Positions 8,693 to 16,007 of a stretch of 64,000 nucleotides of DNA are shown piece after piece. Numbering within the stretch: position 1 is the stretch's first letter; every line of letters starts with the position of its first letter. The stretch is from Campylobacteraceae bacterium (GTDB lineage Bacteria; Campylobacterota; Campylobacteria; Campylobacterales; Arcobacteraceae). The notes beneath the pieces were generated by a model. It was given only the letters and a program-made list of their open reading frames with translations. It did not search any database and was not told the origin of the DNA. The translations under genes were made by a program, and so were the position numbers. The DNA lies in contig JABSOM010000002.1 in the NCBI GenBank assembly GCA_013215945.1, forward strand, positions 62,001-126,000, written 5' to 3'.

Positions 8693-9060
8693 TGTTAGCA
8701 ATGATTGGAGATTTTGAATTTAAAGTTGATGGTACTTCTTTTGATGAATTTAAAAATAAAATTACCTATGGTTTTGTAGAGCATGAAAATATAGGAAGTT
8801 TTAACACTTATCAATCCATTGGGAAACATGAACAAGCAGATGAACTCAAAGGTGTTTTATTTTGTAAAAGTCAAAAACAATTAAAAAACTTTGAAAATAT
8901 GGCAGCTAAAAAAGAAGTTCAGATAATGGCTTTTTCAAATGGTGATGCATACAATATATTGATTTTTACAATTGAAAAAACAAAGAGTAACTTTACACGT
9001 GATGGACAGTATTTAAAACAAGACTATTTAATTCAATTGAAAAGAGTAGGTGAACAATGA
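8692..9060 (+). CDS. Phage tail protein U
   Basis: A 122-residue gpU family protein. It begins MLAMIGDFEFKVDGTSFDEF and contains EHENIGSFNTYQSIGKHEQADELKGVLFC, the conserved region of P2 gpU (Q-x-I-G-x-x-x-E-x-x-x-x-x-G). It sits between tape measure and gpX, the standard order, overlapping both by 1 and 4 bp. gpU is needed to complete the tail; its exact location in the virion is known only by analogy. Confidence 0.88.
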   Translation: MLAMIGDFEFKVDGTSFDEFKNKITYGFVEHENIGSFNTYQSIGKHEQADELKGVLFCKSQKQLKNFENMAAKKEVQIMAFSNGDAYNILIFTIEKTKSNFTRDGQYLKQDYLIQLKRVGEQ

Positions 9061-9260
9061 AAAAAGTTATCGCAACTCAAAATGAAAGATTAGATGAAAT
9101 TGTATATCGTGAATATAAGAGATTACAAGACGTGTTCGAAAAGGTGCTAGATGCAAATAAACATCTTACTGGAAAAGTAACTTTAGACTTGGGAGATATT
9201 GTATATCTTCCTGTTATTACATTAGTAAAAACGCAAGCAAAAGATGATGAACTATGGTAA
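9057..9260 (+). CDS. Phage tail protein X (LysM-like)
   Basis: A 67-residue gpX family protein resembling a single LysM module: ATQNERLDEIVYREYKR at the start, and GDIVYLP at residues 43-49, the conserved G-x-x-[IV]-x-x-P segment. In P2-like phages X is a small tail protein with probable peptidoglycan affinity. It starts within the gpU stop (ATGA-type overlap) and its end overlaps the gpD start by 7 bp. Confidence 0.87.
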   Translation: MKKVIATQNERLDEIVYREYKRLQDVFEKVLDANKHLTGKVTLDLGDIVYLPVITLVKTQAKDDELW

Positions 9261-10204
9261 GAAAACCTAATGTGGTAATAAAAATTAATGGCATTGATAA
9301 AAGTGAAAATATCATGAAACACTTAGATTCTTTGTCAATTGTTGACAATGCAAATAATGAAAGTGATTCCTTAACTATTGTTATAAATGGAAGATTTTCA
9401 AGACCAAATAAAAAAGACCAAATCAAGGTTTATATTGGCTTTGATGATGATCTACATTACTTTGGTTTGTATAGAGTTGAAACAACTTCTAAGAGTTTTA
9501 AAAGCTTAACAATTAATGCAACAGGTGTTAATTTCTCTGCATCTTTTAAAGTTAAAAGAAATATCACGTATGAAAAAGTTTCTGTAAGAGATATTGTAAA
9601 TCAAATTTCAAAACGACATTTGTTAAAAGTCAAATGTGATTTTACAGATATTTTTATTAGCTCACTGGCTCAAACAAATGAAAGCGATATGCACTTCTTA
9701 AATAGAATTGCAAAAGAATACAACGCTTTATTTAATGTAAAAAATGACACTTTGTATTTTGTGAAAAAGATAAAGAAGAATAGGAAAAATGATGAATTGC
9801 CAAGCTATAGAATTGATTTAAATATGTGTGGAAATACTCCTGTTATTGAGTACTCGGAAAAGACATTCTATAACTCTTGTGAAGTCTCATGGCACGATAC
9901 AAAAGAGAATAAAACCTTTGTAAAAAAAGTACCTTTAAATGGTGGAGATCCTATTTTAAAATTTAAAGGGAGTTTTAAAAATGAAGCAGAAGCCATTGAA
10001 AAAGCAAAAGCCAAACTTCAAAGAGCAAATCATGGAATAGTAAAAGGTTCTTTAGAAACAGAAGGCATGAAAATATATGCAGGTGGTCGTTTATCTCTTG
10101 ATAATAATTTTGATGATGATATTGATGAATATCAAATATCAAGAGTTAATCAAGATATAGCAAACGGTGGTGGATGGACCACTGGTGTTGAATTTGAAAA
10201 TTAA
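9254..10204 (+). CDS. Phage late control D / tail hub protein
   Basis: A 316-residue gpD family protein, the hub that connects tube and spike (gp27-like). Characteristic features are VKINGIDKSENI near the start, a DSLTIVI strand, then NITYEKVSVRDIVNQISKRHLLKVKCDF, the AQTNESDMHFLNRIAKEYNALFNVKNDTLYFVKK motif, and a C-terminal ISRVNQDIANGGGWTTGVEFEN matching the family end. Synteny U-X-D is exact. In P2 the same name covers a gene once linked to late control; here only the structural role can be argued. Confidence 0.9.
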   Translation: MVRKPNVVIKINGIDKSENIMKHLDSLSIVDNANNESDSLTIVINGRFSRPNKKDQIKVYIGFDDDLHYFGLYRVETTSKSFKSLTINATGVNFSASFKVKRNITYEKVSVRDIVNQISKRHLLKVKCDFTDIFISSLAQTNESDMHFLNRIAKEYNALFNVKNDTLYFVKKIKKNRKNDELPSYRIDLNMCGNTPVIEYSEKTFYNSCEVSWHDTKENKTFVKKVPLNGGDPILKFKGSFKNEAEAIEKAKAKLQRANHGIVKGSLETEGMKIYAGGRLSLDNNFDDDIDEYQISRVNQDIANGGGWTTGVEFEN

Positions 10205-10215
10205 GGAGAGTTTTA

Positions 10216-10656
10216 ATGTTTGAAAGCAAAGCGTTATTTGCTAATTTAATGTATTTCCCTTTTATGGGATTACTTGTTTACTTAGAATTAGACAAAGAAT
10301 CAATAAAAATTTTGTGTTATTTACTAGTCATAGATTATGTCATTGGAATAATAAAATCAATCCGGTTTAATTTTTTTGATTACCAACGAATGATAAGTGG
10401 AATTGTTGCTAAATCATTAATATTACTTGTTCCCATAACACTTGCTTTTATGTTCAAAGGGATTAAGTTATTTGACCTTTTTGGAGGATATGTTAATACA
10501 GTAATTAGTTTATTAATCATTGCAGAAACAATAAGTATTTTAATAAATATTGCAAGTATTAAAACAGGTGAGAACATAGATAAACCAGACTTTATCAATA
10601 TTATAGTTTTTAAACTTAGAGTTTTTTTAGAAAAGCTTTTTATTATATTTAAATAG
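10216..10656 (+). CDS. Phage holin-type membrane protein
   Basis: A 146-residue protein with four hydrophobic segments (about residues 10-24, 30-46, 68-88 and 92-115) and charged ends. The motif DYVIGIIKSIRF after TM2 fits the toxin-secretion/phage-lysis holin family (typically [LV]-D-Y-[IV]-[TL]-G-[IV]-x-x-[AS]). It opens the lysis cassette, followed by a small membrane protein, a transglycosylase and spanins. It would form the hole that releases or triggers the endolysin. Confidence 0.8.
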   Translation: MFESKALFANLMYFPFMGLLVYLELDKESIKILCYLLVIDYVIGIIKSIRFNFFDYQRMISGIVAKSLILLVPITLAFMFKGIKLFDLFGGYVNTVISLLIIAETISILINIASIKTGENIDKPDFINIIVFKLRVFLEKLFIIFK

Positions 10657-10664
10657 GAGAGAAA

Positions 10665-10880
10665 ATGGATATTTTTTTAGTGTTTGATTTTTTTATCAAA
10701 TTGTTTTACGTAGTTGTTGCATTTGTGATTATGAGATTAGCTTTAAGAGCTTTTGACAAATATACAGGTGTTGATTTTAAAAAATCATTTAAAGGAGTTC
10801 AAGATGATCCAAAAGCTTTTGCCTTGTATATTGGTTGCCGTCTTCTTGCTATCGCAATCCTTATTAGCTCTATCATTTAG
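10665..10880 (+). CDS. Small phage membrane protein in lysis cassette
   Basis: A 71-residue protein with two predicted membrane segments (residues 3-26 and 54-70) joined by a charged loop (DKYTGVDFKKSFKGVQDDP). It has a good ribosome binding site (GGAGAG) and its 3' end overlaps the transglycosylase by 77 bp in another frame. A second small holin or antiholin is the natural guess from position, but no family signature is visible. Confidence 0.6.
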   Translation: MDIFLVFDFFIKLFYVVVAFVIMRLALRAFDKYTGVDFKKSFKGVQDDPKAFALYIGCRLLAIAILISSII

Positions 10881-11364
10881 CAATAAATACGATAGAGATA
10901 TACAAAAGAGTGTAAAGAGATATTGGGCTGATTATCCTATATGGAAGATGTGGAAAGCACAACTTTATCAAGAAAGTAGATTTAAACTAATGGCCCTTAG
11001 TCCTGTAGGAGCAAAGGGTCTGGCTCAATTTATGCCAAAGACCTGGATACAAATATCAAGAGAGTTGAAATATAACAAAATCATAATTCCTTATAGCTCA
11101 TATCATGCAATAAATGCAGGGGCATATTACATGAGAAAACAAAGGAATCAATGGAACTGGAAAAGGCCCCAGGAAGACAAACATAATTTAGCACTTGCAA
11201 GTTATAACGCAGGTTTAGGAAATATTTTAAAGGCTCAAAAGCTTTGTAATAATGCCTTATTATATGAAGATATTATTAAATGCTTACCAAAGATAACCGG
11301 ACATTATTCAAATGAAACAATAACGTATGTAAAAAGGATCAAGAAATGGTACCAACTCTTTTAG
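10804..11364 (+). CDS. Phage lytic transglycosylase (endolysin, SLT fold)
   Basis: A 186-residue protein starting at ATG 10804 behind AAAGGAG; the frame is open further upstream, but this start gives a clean signal or signal-arrest segment (IQKLLPCILVAVFLLSQSLLAL). The SLT domain follows: catalytic Glu57 in QLYQESRF, then GAKGLAQFMPKTW (69-81), YHAINAGAYYM and LALASYNAGLGNI. It cleaves peptidoglycan between MurNAc and GlcNAc. Overlap with the preceding membrane gene and the following spanin gene marks it as the endolysin of the cassette. Confidence 0.9.
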   Translation: MIQKLLPCILVAVFLLSQSLLALSFSNKYDRDIQKSVKRYWADYPIWKMWKAQLYQESRFKLMALSPVGAKGLAQFMPKTWIQISRELKYNKIIIPYSSYHAINAGAYYMRKQRNQWNWKRPQEDKHNLALASYNAGLGNILKAQKLCNNALLYEDIIKCLPKITGHYSNETITYVKRIKKWYQLF

Positions 11365-11759
11365 CTTTTGTTGGTGGTAGAAGTTCTTTACTTAAATATA
11401 TAGGAATAGGGCTAGTGTTAGCTTTCGTAATGGGAACGATTTATTATTACAAAAGTGATAATGAAAAGCTTGTTATTGAAAATGAGAAATACAAAATAGC
11501 ACTTGTTCAAAGTAATATTAATTTAGATGCAGCAGTATTAAAACACAAACAAAACATAGATGTATTTGATAAATACAAACAAGATACAAAGGACCTTTTG
11601 TCTCTTTTAAATACAAGACATAAAAAGGATCTATTCCAAGCAAAACAAATACAAATAATAAAAGAAAGGGTTATTCATGTTGAACCAAAAGACAATGCAC
11701 CTACTGCTGTTATTCTTAAGTCTACTATTTATAGGTTGTGGCAACTCAAAGATAATTGA
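11346..11759 (+). CDS. Inner-membrane spanin subunit (Rz-like)
   Basis: A 137-residue protein with one N-terminal membrane segment (residues 15-34, LKYIGIGLVLAFVMGTIYYY) followed by a long charged helix likely to form a coiled coil (residues 36-105). This is the architecture of i-spanins, which link the inner membrane to an outer-membrane lipoprotein and fuse the membranes at lysis. A lipoprotein gene begins inside it in another frame, the classic Rz/Rz1 arrangement. Sequence similarity to named Rz proteins is weak, so the call rests on topology and context. Confidence 0.75.
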   Translation: MVPTLLAFVGGRSSLLKYIGIGLVLAFVMGTIYYYKSDNEKLVIENEKYKIALVQSNINLDAAVLKHKQNIDVFDKYKQDTKDLLSLLNTRHKKDLFQAKQIQIIKERVIHVEPKDNAPTAVILKSTIYRLWQLKDN

Positions 11760-11952
11760 GGTACCAAAATTAATTACAGAATTAAAAATAGAAAAACAAG
11801 TAATACCAGGTGAATTATTAGAATGTATGCCACTACCAAAAGAAAGAGAAATTAATATGCAAAGTGATGTTGCCACATTGATAATTGAATTAACGGAAAC
11901 TGCAGCTGATTGTAAAAGTAAATTAGAAAGTGTAAAGGAGTTAGTTAATTAG
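11677..11952 (+). CDS. Outer-membrane spanin lipoprotein (Rz1-like), overlapping
   Basis: A 91-residue lipoprotein starting inside the i-spanin gene in a +1 relative frame (83-bp overlap) and extending 193 bp beyond it. The signal peptide LLLLFLSLLFIGC has a lipobox with Cys21, followed by Gly-Asn-Ser. The mature part (about 70 residues) has PKLITELKIEKQVIP, LECMPLP and a C-terminal helix, longer than lambda Rz1. With the i-spanin it should span the periplasm and complete lysis. Confidence 0.78.
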   Translation: MLNQKTMHLLLLFLSLLFIGCGNSKIIEVPKLITELKIEKQVIPGELLECMPLPKEREINMQSDVATLIIELTETAADCKSKLESVKELVN

Positions 11953-12284
11953 GTTTTGAATTATTTGCAGGCAAAAAATAAACTTATAGGAGCTTAATAT
12001 TTCTTAGTTGGATGTATATATACTTAATATATACTTAATGGTGTTACTATTTGTAGCTTTTGTGTATTTATTAAGACTAGATAAGAGGTGTCAACATTAT
12101 CTCTAAGGGTTAGTTGATAATTAATGTAATATACTCATATTAAGACAGGTCATAAATGTGAACAAAGATAACACATAGTTATTTTTATTGACATGCGTGG
12201 TCGCTGTCGAGAAAGAGGATCGCAAGCAAGCCCAAGTGGAAAACCTAAGTGGTGGTTTCATGTTGTCTTGTCCTTTTTCCATTC
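11953..12284. other. Intergenic region with a GC-rich segment (12190-12270)
   Basis: No ORF of note. The left part is AT-rich with a near-direct repeat (tatacttaatatatacttaat, 12021-12039). The segment 12190-12270 is much richer in G and C than its surroundings. It starts near TTGACATGCG and ends near CATGTTGTC, so its ends are partly complementary, and it contains a GAAAACC/GGTTTC hairpin (12239-12259). It may be a structured RNA or a recombination remnant; I cannot assign a family. Confidence 0.35.
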
Positions 12285-12701
12285 TTATTTAGAACTAAAA
12301 AATGAAATTACTAAATCCCCATCCTTTCTTTTTGATAAGATTACAATATAATTATAATCACCTTTCGATTGAGTAAATTTCTTTTTTCCTTTTTCTGTAG
12401 GCAAACTAATATCATTATTTATAACATTACCTATATTTAAAATATCTTTTGCAGTAATTTCTCCAGGACATTCTTCACCATAATGACCTAATAAGAAGTG
12501 CATAAACCCAAAGTCTTCATTACCTACTTTTAACGTTATATTGTAATCTTTAACATTAAAAGATGTTTGTCTTTGTGATTTAATTACAAAATCGTAAATT
12601 GCTTGTTGATGTGATTTAAATTGCCATTTATTCGCTCTTTTTCTATTGATTTCAATAAATTCTTTTTGTAATTTCTCAAGCTTTTTATCATATTCTGTCA
12701 T
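12285..12701 (-). CDS. Prophage accessory protein, PBECR-like nuclease fold (tentative)
   Basis: A 138-residue soluble protein on the strand opposite the phage late genes. The first 45 residues are a charged helix (YDKKLEKLQKEFIEINRKRANKW). The C-terminal ~85 residues carry H68 and H73 (MHFLLGHYGEECPGEITAKDI), then IGNVINN, a Tyr in GDYNYIVIL and a final strand LVISFFSSK. This order recalls the PBECR group (phage-associated Barnase/EndoU/colicin-E5/RelE-like domains). The match is by pattern only. As a reverse-strand gene next to the lysis cassette it looks like a lysogenic-conversion or toxin gene. Confidence 0.45.
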   Translation of the reverse strand: MTEYDKKLEKLQKEFIEINRKRANKWQFKSHQQAIYDFVIKSQRQTSFNVKDYNITLKVGNEDFGFMHFLLGHYGEECPGEITAKDILNIGNVINNDISLPTEKGKKKFTQSKGDYNYIVILSKRKDGDLVISFFSSK

Positions 12702-12707
12702 TAGTTA

Positions 12708-12884
12708 TTATTTAATACCCTTCAATAATTTAATAGCATCTACTCTTTTTTCTAATTCTTCTTTTGTATAGCTCTGTAGTAGTTCGTAGGTTATTTTTCT
12801 CCAATTATCTGTATCTTTTTTTTTCCAATCAGATAATGTTGTTGTTGGTATATTAATTATTCTATTTAATTCTGTATCTTTCAT
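12708..12884 (-). CDS. Small HTH-like prophage regulator, 58 aa
   Basis: A 58-residue ORF read right to left from ATG 12882-12884 to TAA 12708-12710. The N-terminus MKDTELNRIINIPTTTLSDW looks like a helix-turn-helix (helix, turn at IP, recognition helix TTTLSDWKKK), followed by a helical tail ending LLKGIK. The neighbour upstream (66 aa) has a similar STLNNWEK segment, suggesting paralogous regulators. It lies 6 bp from the PBECR-like gene and about 10 bp from the 66-aa gene, so the three reverse-strand genes probably form one transcript. Confidence 0.6.
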   Translation of the reverse strand: MKDTELNRIINIPTTTLSDWKKKDTDNWRKITYELLQSYTKEELEKRVDAIKLLKGIK

Positions 12885-12893
12885 GAGGTAATT

Positions 12894-13094
12894 CTAATCA
12901 TCAGTTAGTAATTGCACTAGTCTTTTTTCAGTTTCTTTCATTTCTTCGTTCTGCGAAATTACTGTTTTTACAAATGAATTAGGAAGTGCAGTTAATGTTA
13001 AAAATAACAAATGCCTTTTAGAATCTGTTTTTTCCCAATTATTTAAAGTGCTTCGATCAAAGCCAAAATGTTCAATTATTTGTTTTTTATTCAT
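12894..13094 (-). CDS. Small HTH regulator (phage repressor candidate), 66 aa
   Basis: A 66-residue protein beginning MNKKQIIEHFGFDRSTLNNWEK, a compact helix-turn-helix (helix QIIEHF, turn GFD, recognition helix RSTLNNWEK). The rest is helical with a Glu/Lys-rich end (SQNEEMKETEKRLVQLL) suited to dimerisation. It is divergent from the antirepressor gene and faces the control region with repeated 15-bp boxes, so it is the best repressor candidate for this prophage. No full-length C1-type repressor is present in the window. Confidence 0.65.
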   Translation of the reverse strand: MNKKQIIEHFGFDRSTLNNWEKTDSKRHLLFLTLTALPNSFVKTVISQNEEMKETEKRLVQLLTDD

Positions 13095-13105
13095 ATTTGA
13101 TTATA

Positions 13106-13170
13106 TAGAATAATTCCTTAAAAAAGTATAATTAATCAAAAATTAAGTAATATTGTAGAATAATTCCTTA
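13106..13170. promoter_or_regulatory. Repeated operator-like boxes TAGAATAATTCCTTA
   Basis: Two identical 15-bp copies of TAGAATAATTCCTTA lie at 13106-13120 and 13156-13170, exactly 50 bp apart, in the gap between the divergent HTH and antirepressor genes. Each contains an interrupted palindrome GAAT-A-ATTC. Identical boxes at about five helical turns suggest a regulator binding both, perhaps with looping. The TATAGAAT at the first copy could also be a -10 element. The 66-aa HTH protein is the likely ligand. Confidence 0.6.
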
Positions 13171-13212
13171 TAGCAGATTAATTCTGTATATTTCTTCGTC
13201 AAAGGACAAAAG

Positions 13213-14004
13213 ATGAACACTGAAAATATAGTAACTGGAATTACTGAATTCCAAGGAGCAAGTTTACTTTCAAAGAAAATTGGAAGTATTGTGTGGGTTG
13301 CATTAAGACCTATAATAAATGCAATGGGATTGGATTTAAATAGTCAATTGGTAAAAATAAAAAAAGATAGCAGATTCAACTGTAGGGTTATCCCTATGGT
13401 TGGAACAGATGGTAAAAACAGGGATATGATGAGTTTGGACGCCTATCAAATCCCTGCGTTTTTATACTCAATAAATCCTAACAAAGTAAGAAAAGATTTA
13501 AGAGAAAGAATTATAACATTTCAAGCTGAAACGTTCAAAGCCATTAATGATTATTGGAACAAAGGAGAAGCCAAAAGAAATCATCATGTTGTAATTGGTT
13601 ATAAATCTCAAATAGTCCAACATAACACGAAAATAAGAAAATTAGAAGATGCAATCGAAGTATTAAAAGGGCAAAAAGCTTTACCTTTTAAAAATAAAGA
13701 TGAAAAACTTGATGTCATATTTAAAAGAACAGATGAACTTTTAAAGCGTGATACGAATTATGGAGAGTTTACAAGTGCCTTGCAATCTCATTTAAGGTTT
13801 TGTCGTGAGTATGTAGATGTAATAAGAATAGGTGGAACAGAATTTGAAAAATTTCAGATTAAAAAAATTGATGATGCTGAAAAGAAAAGAAATACAGCAA
13901 GAGAGAATGAAATAGAATTAGTAGTGAAATATAATGATATGATACAAAAAATAAAAGGTTTTATATCTTCTGCTAACCAATTATCACTTTTAGATGCACA
14001 TTAA
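13213..14004 (+). CDS. Phage antirepressor (P22_AR_N domain)
   Basis: A 263-residue protein with an N-terminal P22_AR_N domain (about residues 5-120): SIVWVALRPIINAMGLDLNSQLVKIKKDSRFNCRVIPMVGTDGKNRDMMSLDAYQIPAFLYSINPNKVRKDLRERIITFQAETFKAINDYW. These contain the conserved P-I-x-x-x-x-G-[LI], Q-x-x-K-[IL], and I-x-x-x-[KR]-[VI]-x motifs. The C-terminal half is helical and coiled-coil-like, with no second known domain. Family members inactivate phage repressors. It has AAAGGA before the ATG and is divergent from a small HTH gene with shared boxes between, a typical immunity switch layout. Confidence 0.85.
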   Translation: MNTENIVTGITEFQGASLLSKKIGSIVWVALRPIINAMGLDLNSQLVKIKKDSRFNCRVIPMVGTDGKNRDMMSLDAYQIPAFLYSINPNKVRKDLRERIITFQAETFKAINDYWNKGEAKRNHHVVIGYKSQIVQHNTKIRKLEDAIEVLKGQKALPFKNKDEKLDVIFKRTDELLKRDTNYGEFTSALQSHLRFCREYVDVIRIGGTEFEKFQIKKIDDAEKKRNTARENEIELVVKYNDMIQKIKGFISSANQLSLLDAH

Positions 14005-14431
14005 ATTAAATCAATGTGAACTTGATCTTTGTAAACTTAGAATGAAAATTAAGATATAAGATGATAAAGTCAAACGTAAGTAACTGTTATTGTGAGCCTA
14101 TAAATTTTTGAGAATAGATATAGATGGATAAAACTATTGTCTAATTCCTAAAAAATAGGCTTAATCAATTCTAAAATAAGGGTACGTTTAGGGGTATGAA
14201 TCAATATTTTTCATTACAAGTGCTATATATTAGTATCCTTAAAATCCCCTACCGTCTGCCATTAGATCCTCAAGTCAAATATCCTTTTATTCCAAACAAA
14301 ATATCCTTTAATAAAATGTAAATTCTTTTAATAACTATTTTTTTATTTAGCTTATATTAAGAAAGTATTAATTATAATAGTTTCCTATTAATATCAAGAA
14401 AATTTCAACTCTATTATTTTAAGGATAAGCG
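14005..14431. other. Intergenic region at the probable prophage edge
   Basis: About 430 bp without a convincing gene. Runs of A and T dominate. At 14243-14262 the sequence AATCCCCTACCGTCTGCCAT resembles the 3' part of a tRNA, and AAAATCCCCTA recurs at 15837-15847, so it may be a short repeated or terminator-derived motif. No integrase or repeat proving an attachment site is visible. GTG 14432 of the next gene has AAGGATAA upstream. Confidence 0.4.
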
Positions 14432-15820
14432 GTGAATATTTCAACGAACACAAATTTAATAGCTCAAGAATTGCTTTCTTTTACCCACAACAATAGACTT
14501 AATAATATATCTAAGTCTTCTGCAACAGAAGAAACAAAAGAAATTAATGCTTTAGAAGAATACAAAGAAGGTGACTATTCTACCTATAGTGTTAAAGAGT
14601 TAAAAGCTTTATCTTATGAAGAATTAAAAGAAAATTATGATGAAATTAAAGACATAATAGCCCAACGCTTAGACGCATTAAAAGATACGTCTGAATATGA
14701 AGACTATACACAATATAAAAATGTTACGAGCAATAAAAGCCTTATTCATACTTACGAATATGTAAGTGCTACGAATGAGCTTGTTACTAAAGTAGAGCTA
14801 AGGAAACTTTCAGAAGGTGAGAAAGAAATAGATGATCTTCATAATCTCGAAAAACAACTTAAAGCAGTAGATTATTTTAAGGATGAAGAGATTAACAAGG
14901 CTGTTTTTTCTATGTATCAAAATAAACATGCTGAAACTCCTTTTGATATAATCACACCTCCTGGTCTAAAAGCAGAGGATTTCTCAAGTACACACTTTTC
15001 AAATAATATTACTTCTAATATGGATATGTTTGATTTAATCAGCCTTGAAATTGAAGCTAGAAAAAAGCTAATAAATCGAGGTGTAGACAAGCAGATGGGA
15101 GATTTAACTCAAATGCAAATAGGCAGGAATGATTTTAATATATATGATATAAAAGTGAGTAAGTATGAACAAAAGCCAAACACAGATGAAGAGATAGATG
15201 AAAATAAAATACAGAATGATAAAGCATTTGTAAGTTCTATAAAAGAAGAAAAAATTGACTATACGACGTATACTTCACAGCAATTACGAGAGCTTCCTTT
15301 TGAAGAAGTCAAAGAAAATTATGAAACCTTAGAAAGCATTTTAAGCAATGCGCTTGTTTCTATGACGGAACTTCTTCAAGATGATGCCGATAATTTAATA
15401 GCGTTCAAAATGCAATTAGAGCAAAGTAAGTATTTGAAAAATGATGAATTAAACGAAGTTCTTTATGATAAGATAAAAGATATCAAAGATCCAAAAGTTG
15501 CGATATGGAGTAGTTTAGCTATTAAGGATAATATAGAAAATTTAATGAACAATACAATTGATTCTTTAATAATAGATAATATACGTCTTGATAAAAGTGA
15601 TATAGAACGTAAAGAGGATGACAAAAATAATCAAAGTGAAAACAAAAGTTTTATTATAGAAAACAAGGGTCCAAATCAAATAAACTTGGATGATATTATA
15701 CGTAGCGTTTCAAAAGCAGCTTCACAAGGTGCTAAAAATGAGTACAATAAAGAACTTATTGCAGAGTTTACTAATTTTATCTCACAATATAATGAGCTTA
15801 AAGATTCTTTATTTAAGTAA
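14432..15820 (+). CDS. Unknown acidic helical protein with duplicated module
   Basis: A 462-residue soluble, acidic, mostly helical protein without signal peptide or membrane segment. Two copies of a 36-residue module are clear: residues 48-83 (DYSTYSVKELKALSYEEL, KENYDEIKDI) and 276-311 (DYTTYTSQQLRELPFEEV, KENYETLESI), sharing DYxTYxxxxLxxLxxEExKENY. It ends in a helical tail rich in Asn and Lys. The start is GTG with AAGGATAA upstream. No family is recognised. A surface, secretion or flagellum-associated role is conceivable but unsupported. It stands alone between the prophage and a sensor kinase. Confidence 0.6.
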   Translation: MNISTNTNLIAQELLSFTHNNRLNNISKSSATEETKEINALEEYKEGDYSTYSVKELKALSYEELKENYDEIKDIIAQRLDALKDTSEYEDYTQYKNVTSNKSLIHTYEYVSATNELVTKVELRKLSEGEKEIDDLHNLEKQLKAVDYFKDEEINKAVFSMYQNKHAETPFDIITPPGLKAEDFSSTHFSNNITSNMDMFDLISLEIEARKKLINRGVDKQMGDLTQMQIGRNDFNIYDIKVSKYEQKPNTDEEIDENKIQNDKAFVSSIKEEKIDYTTYTSQQLRELPFEEVKENYETLESILSNALVSMTELLQDDADNLIAFKMQLEQSKYLKNDELNEVLYDKIKDIKDPKVAIWSSLAIKDNIENLMNNTIDSLIIDNIRLDKSDIERKEDDKNNQSENKSFIIENKGPNQINLDDIIRSVSKAASQGAKNEYNKELIAEFTNFISQYNELKDSLFK

Positions 15821-15830
15821 AACATAAGCA

Positions 15831-15844
15831 GGGATTAAAATCCC
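15831..15844 (+). terminator. Weak stem-loop after the duplicated-module gene
   Basis: GGGATT-AA-AATCCC forms a short stem 11 bp after the stop of the preceding gene, followed by CTAGC rather than a T tract. It could reduce read-through, but the lack of a T tract makes it a weak candidate. The AAAATCCCCTA part also occurs at 14240-14250. Confidence 0.3.
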
Positions 15845-16007
15845 CTAGCATCTATCCTATTACTAATAATCCCCACTTTTCCTTAGTTTAATTAAATCTC
15901 CATTAAATACTTGTAAATTAGTTTTAAATAGCTATAATAATAACATTAATATACATTTAATTTTTGCGTGTGTTAAATAATTCAATCCTAATACAAAAAG
16001 GTTCAAC

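Noticed and set aside
1-14004. Mu-type transposable phage
   Set aside because: The tail block has strict P2-type order (V W J I, FI FII E T U X D). No transposase or Mu end is in view, so the replication type cannot be stated.
14243-14262. tRNA 3' end or attachment site (AATCCCCTACCGTCTGCCAT)
   Set aside because: No matching 5' half, D-arm or anticodon arm occurs nearby, and AAAATCCCCTA also appears at 15837, so it is more likely a short repeated motif.
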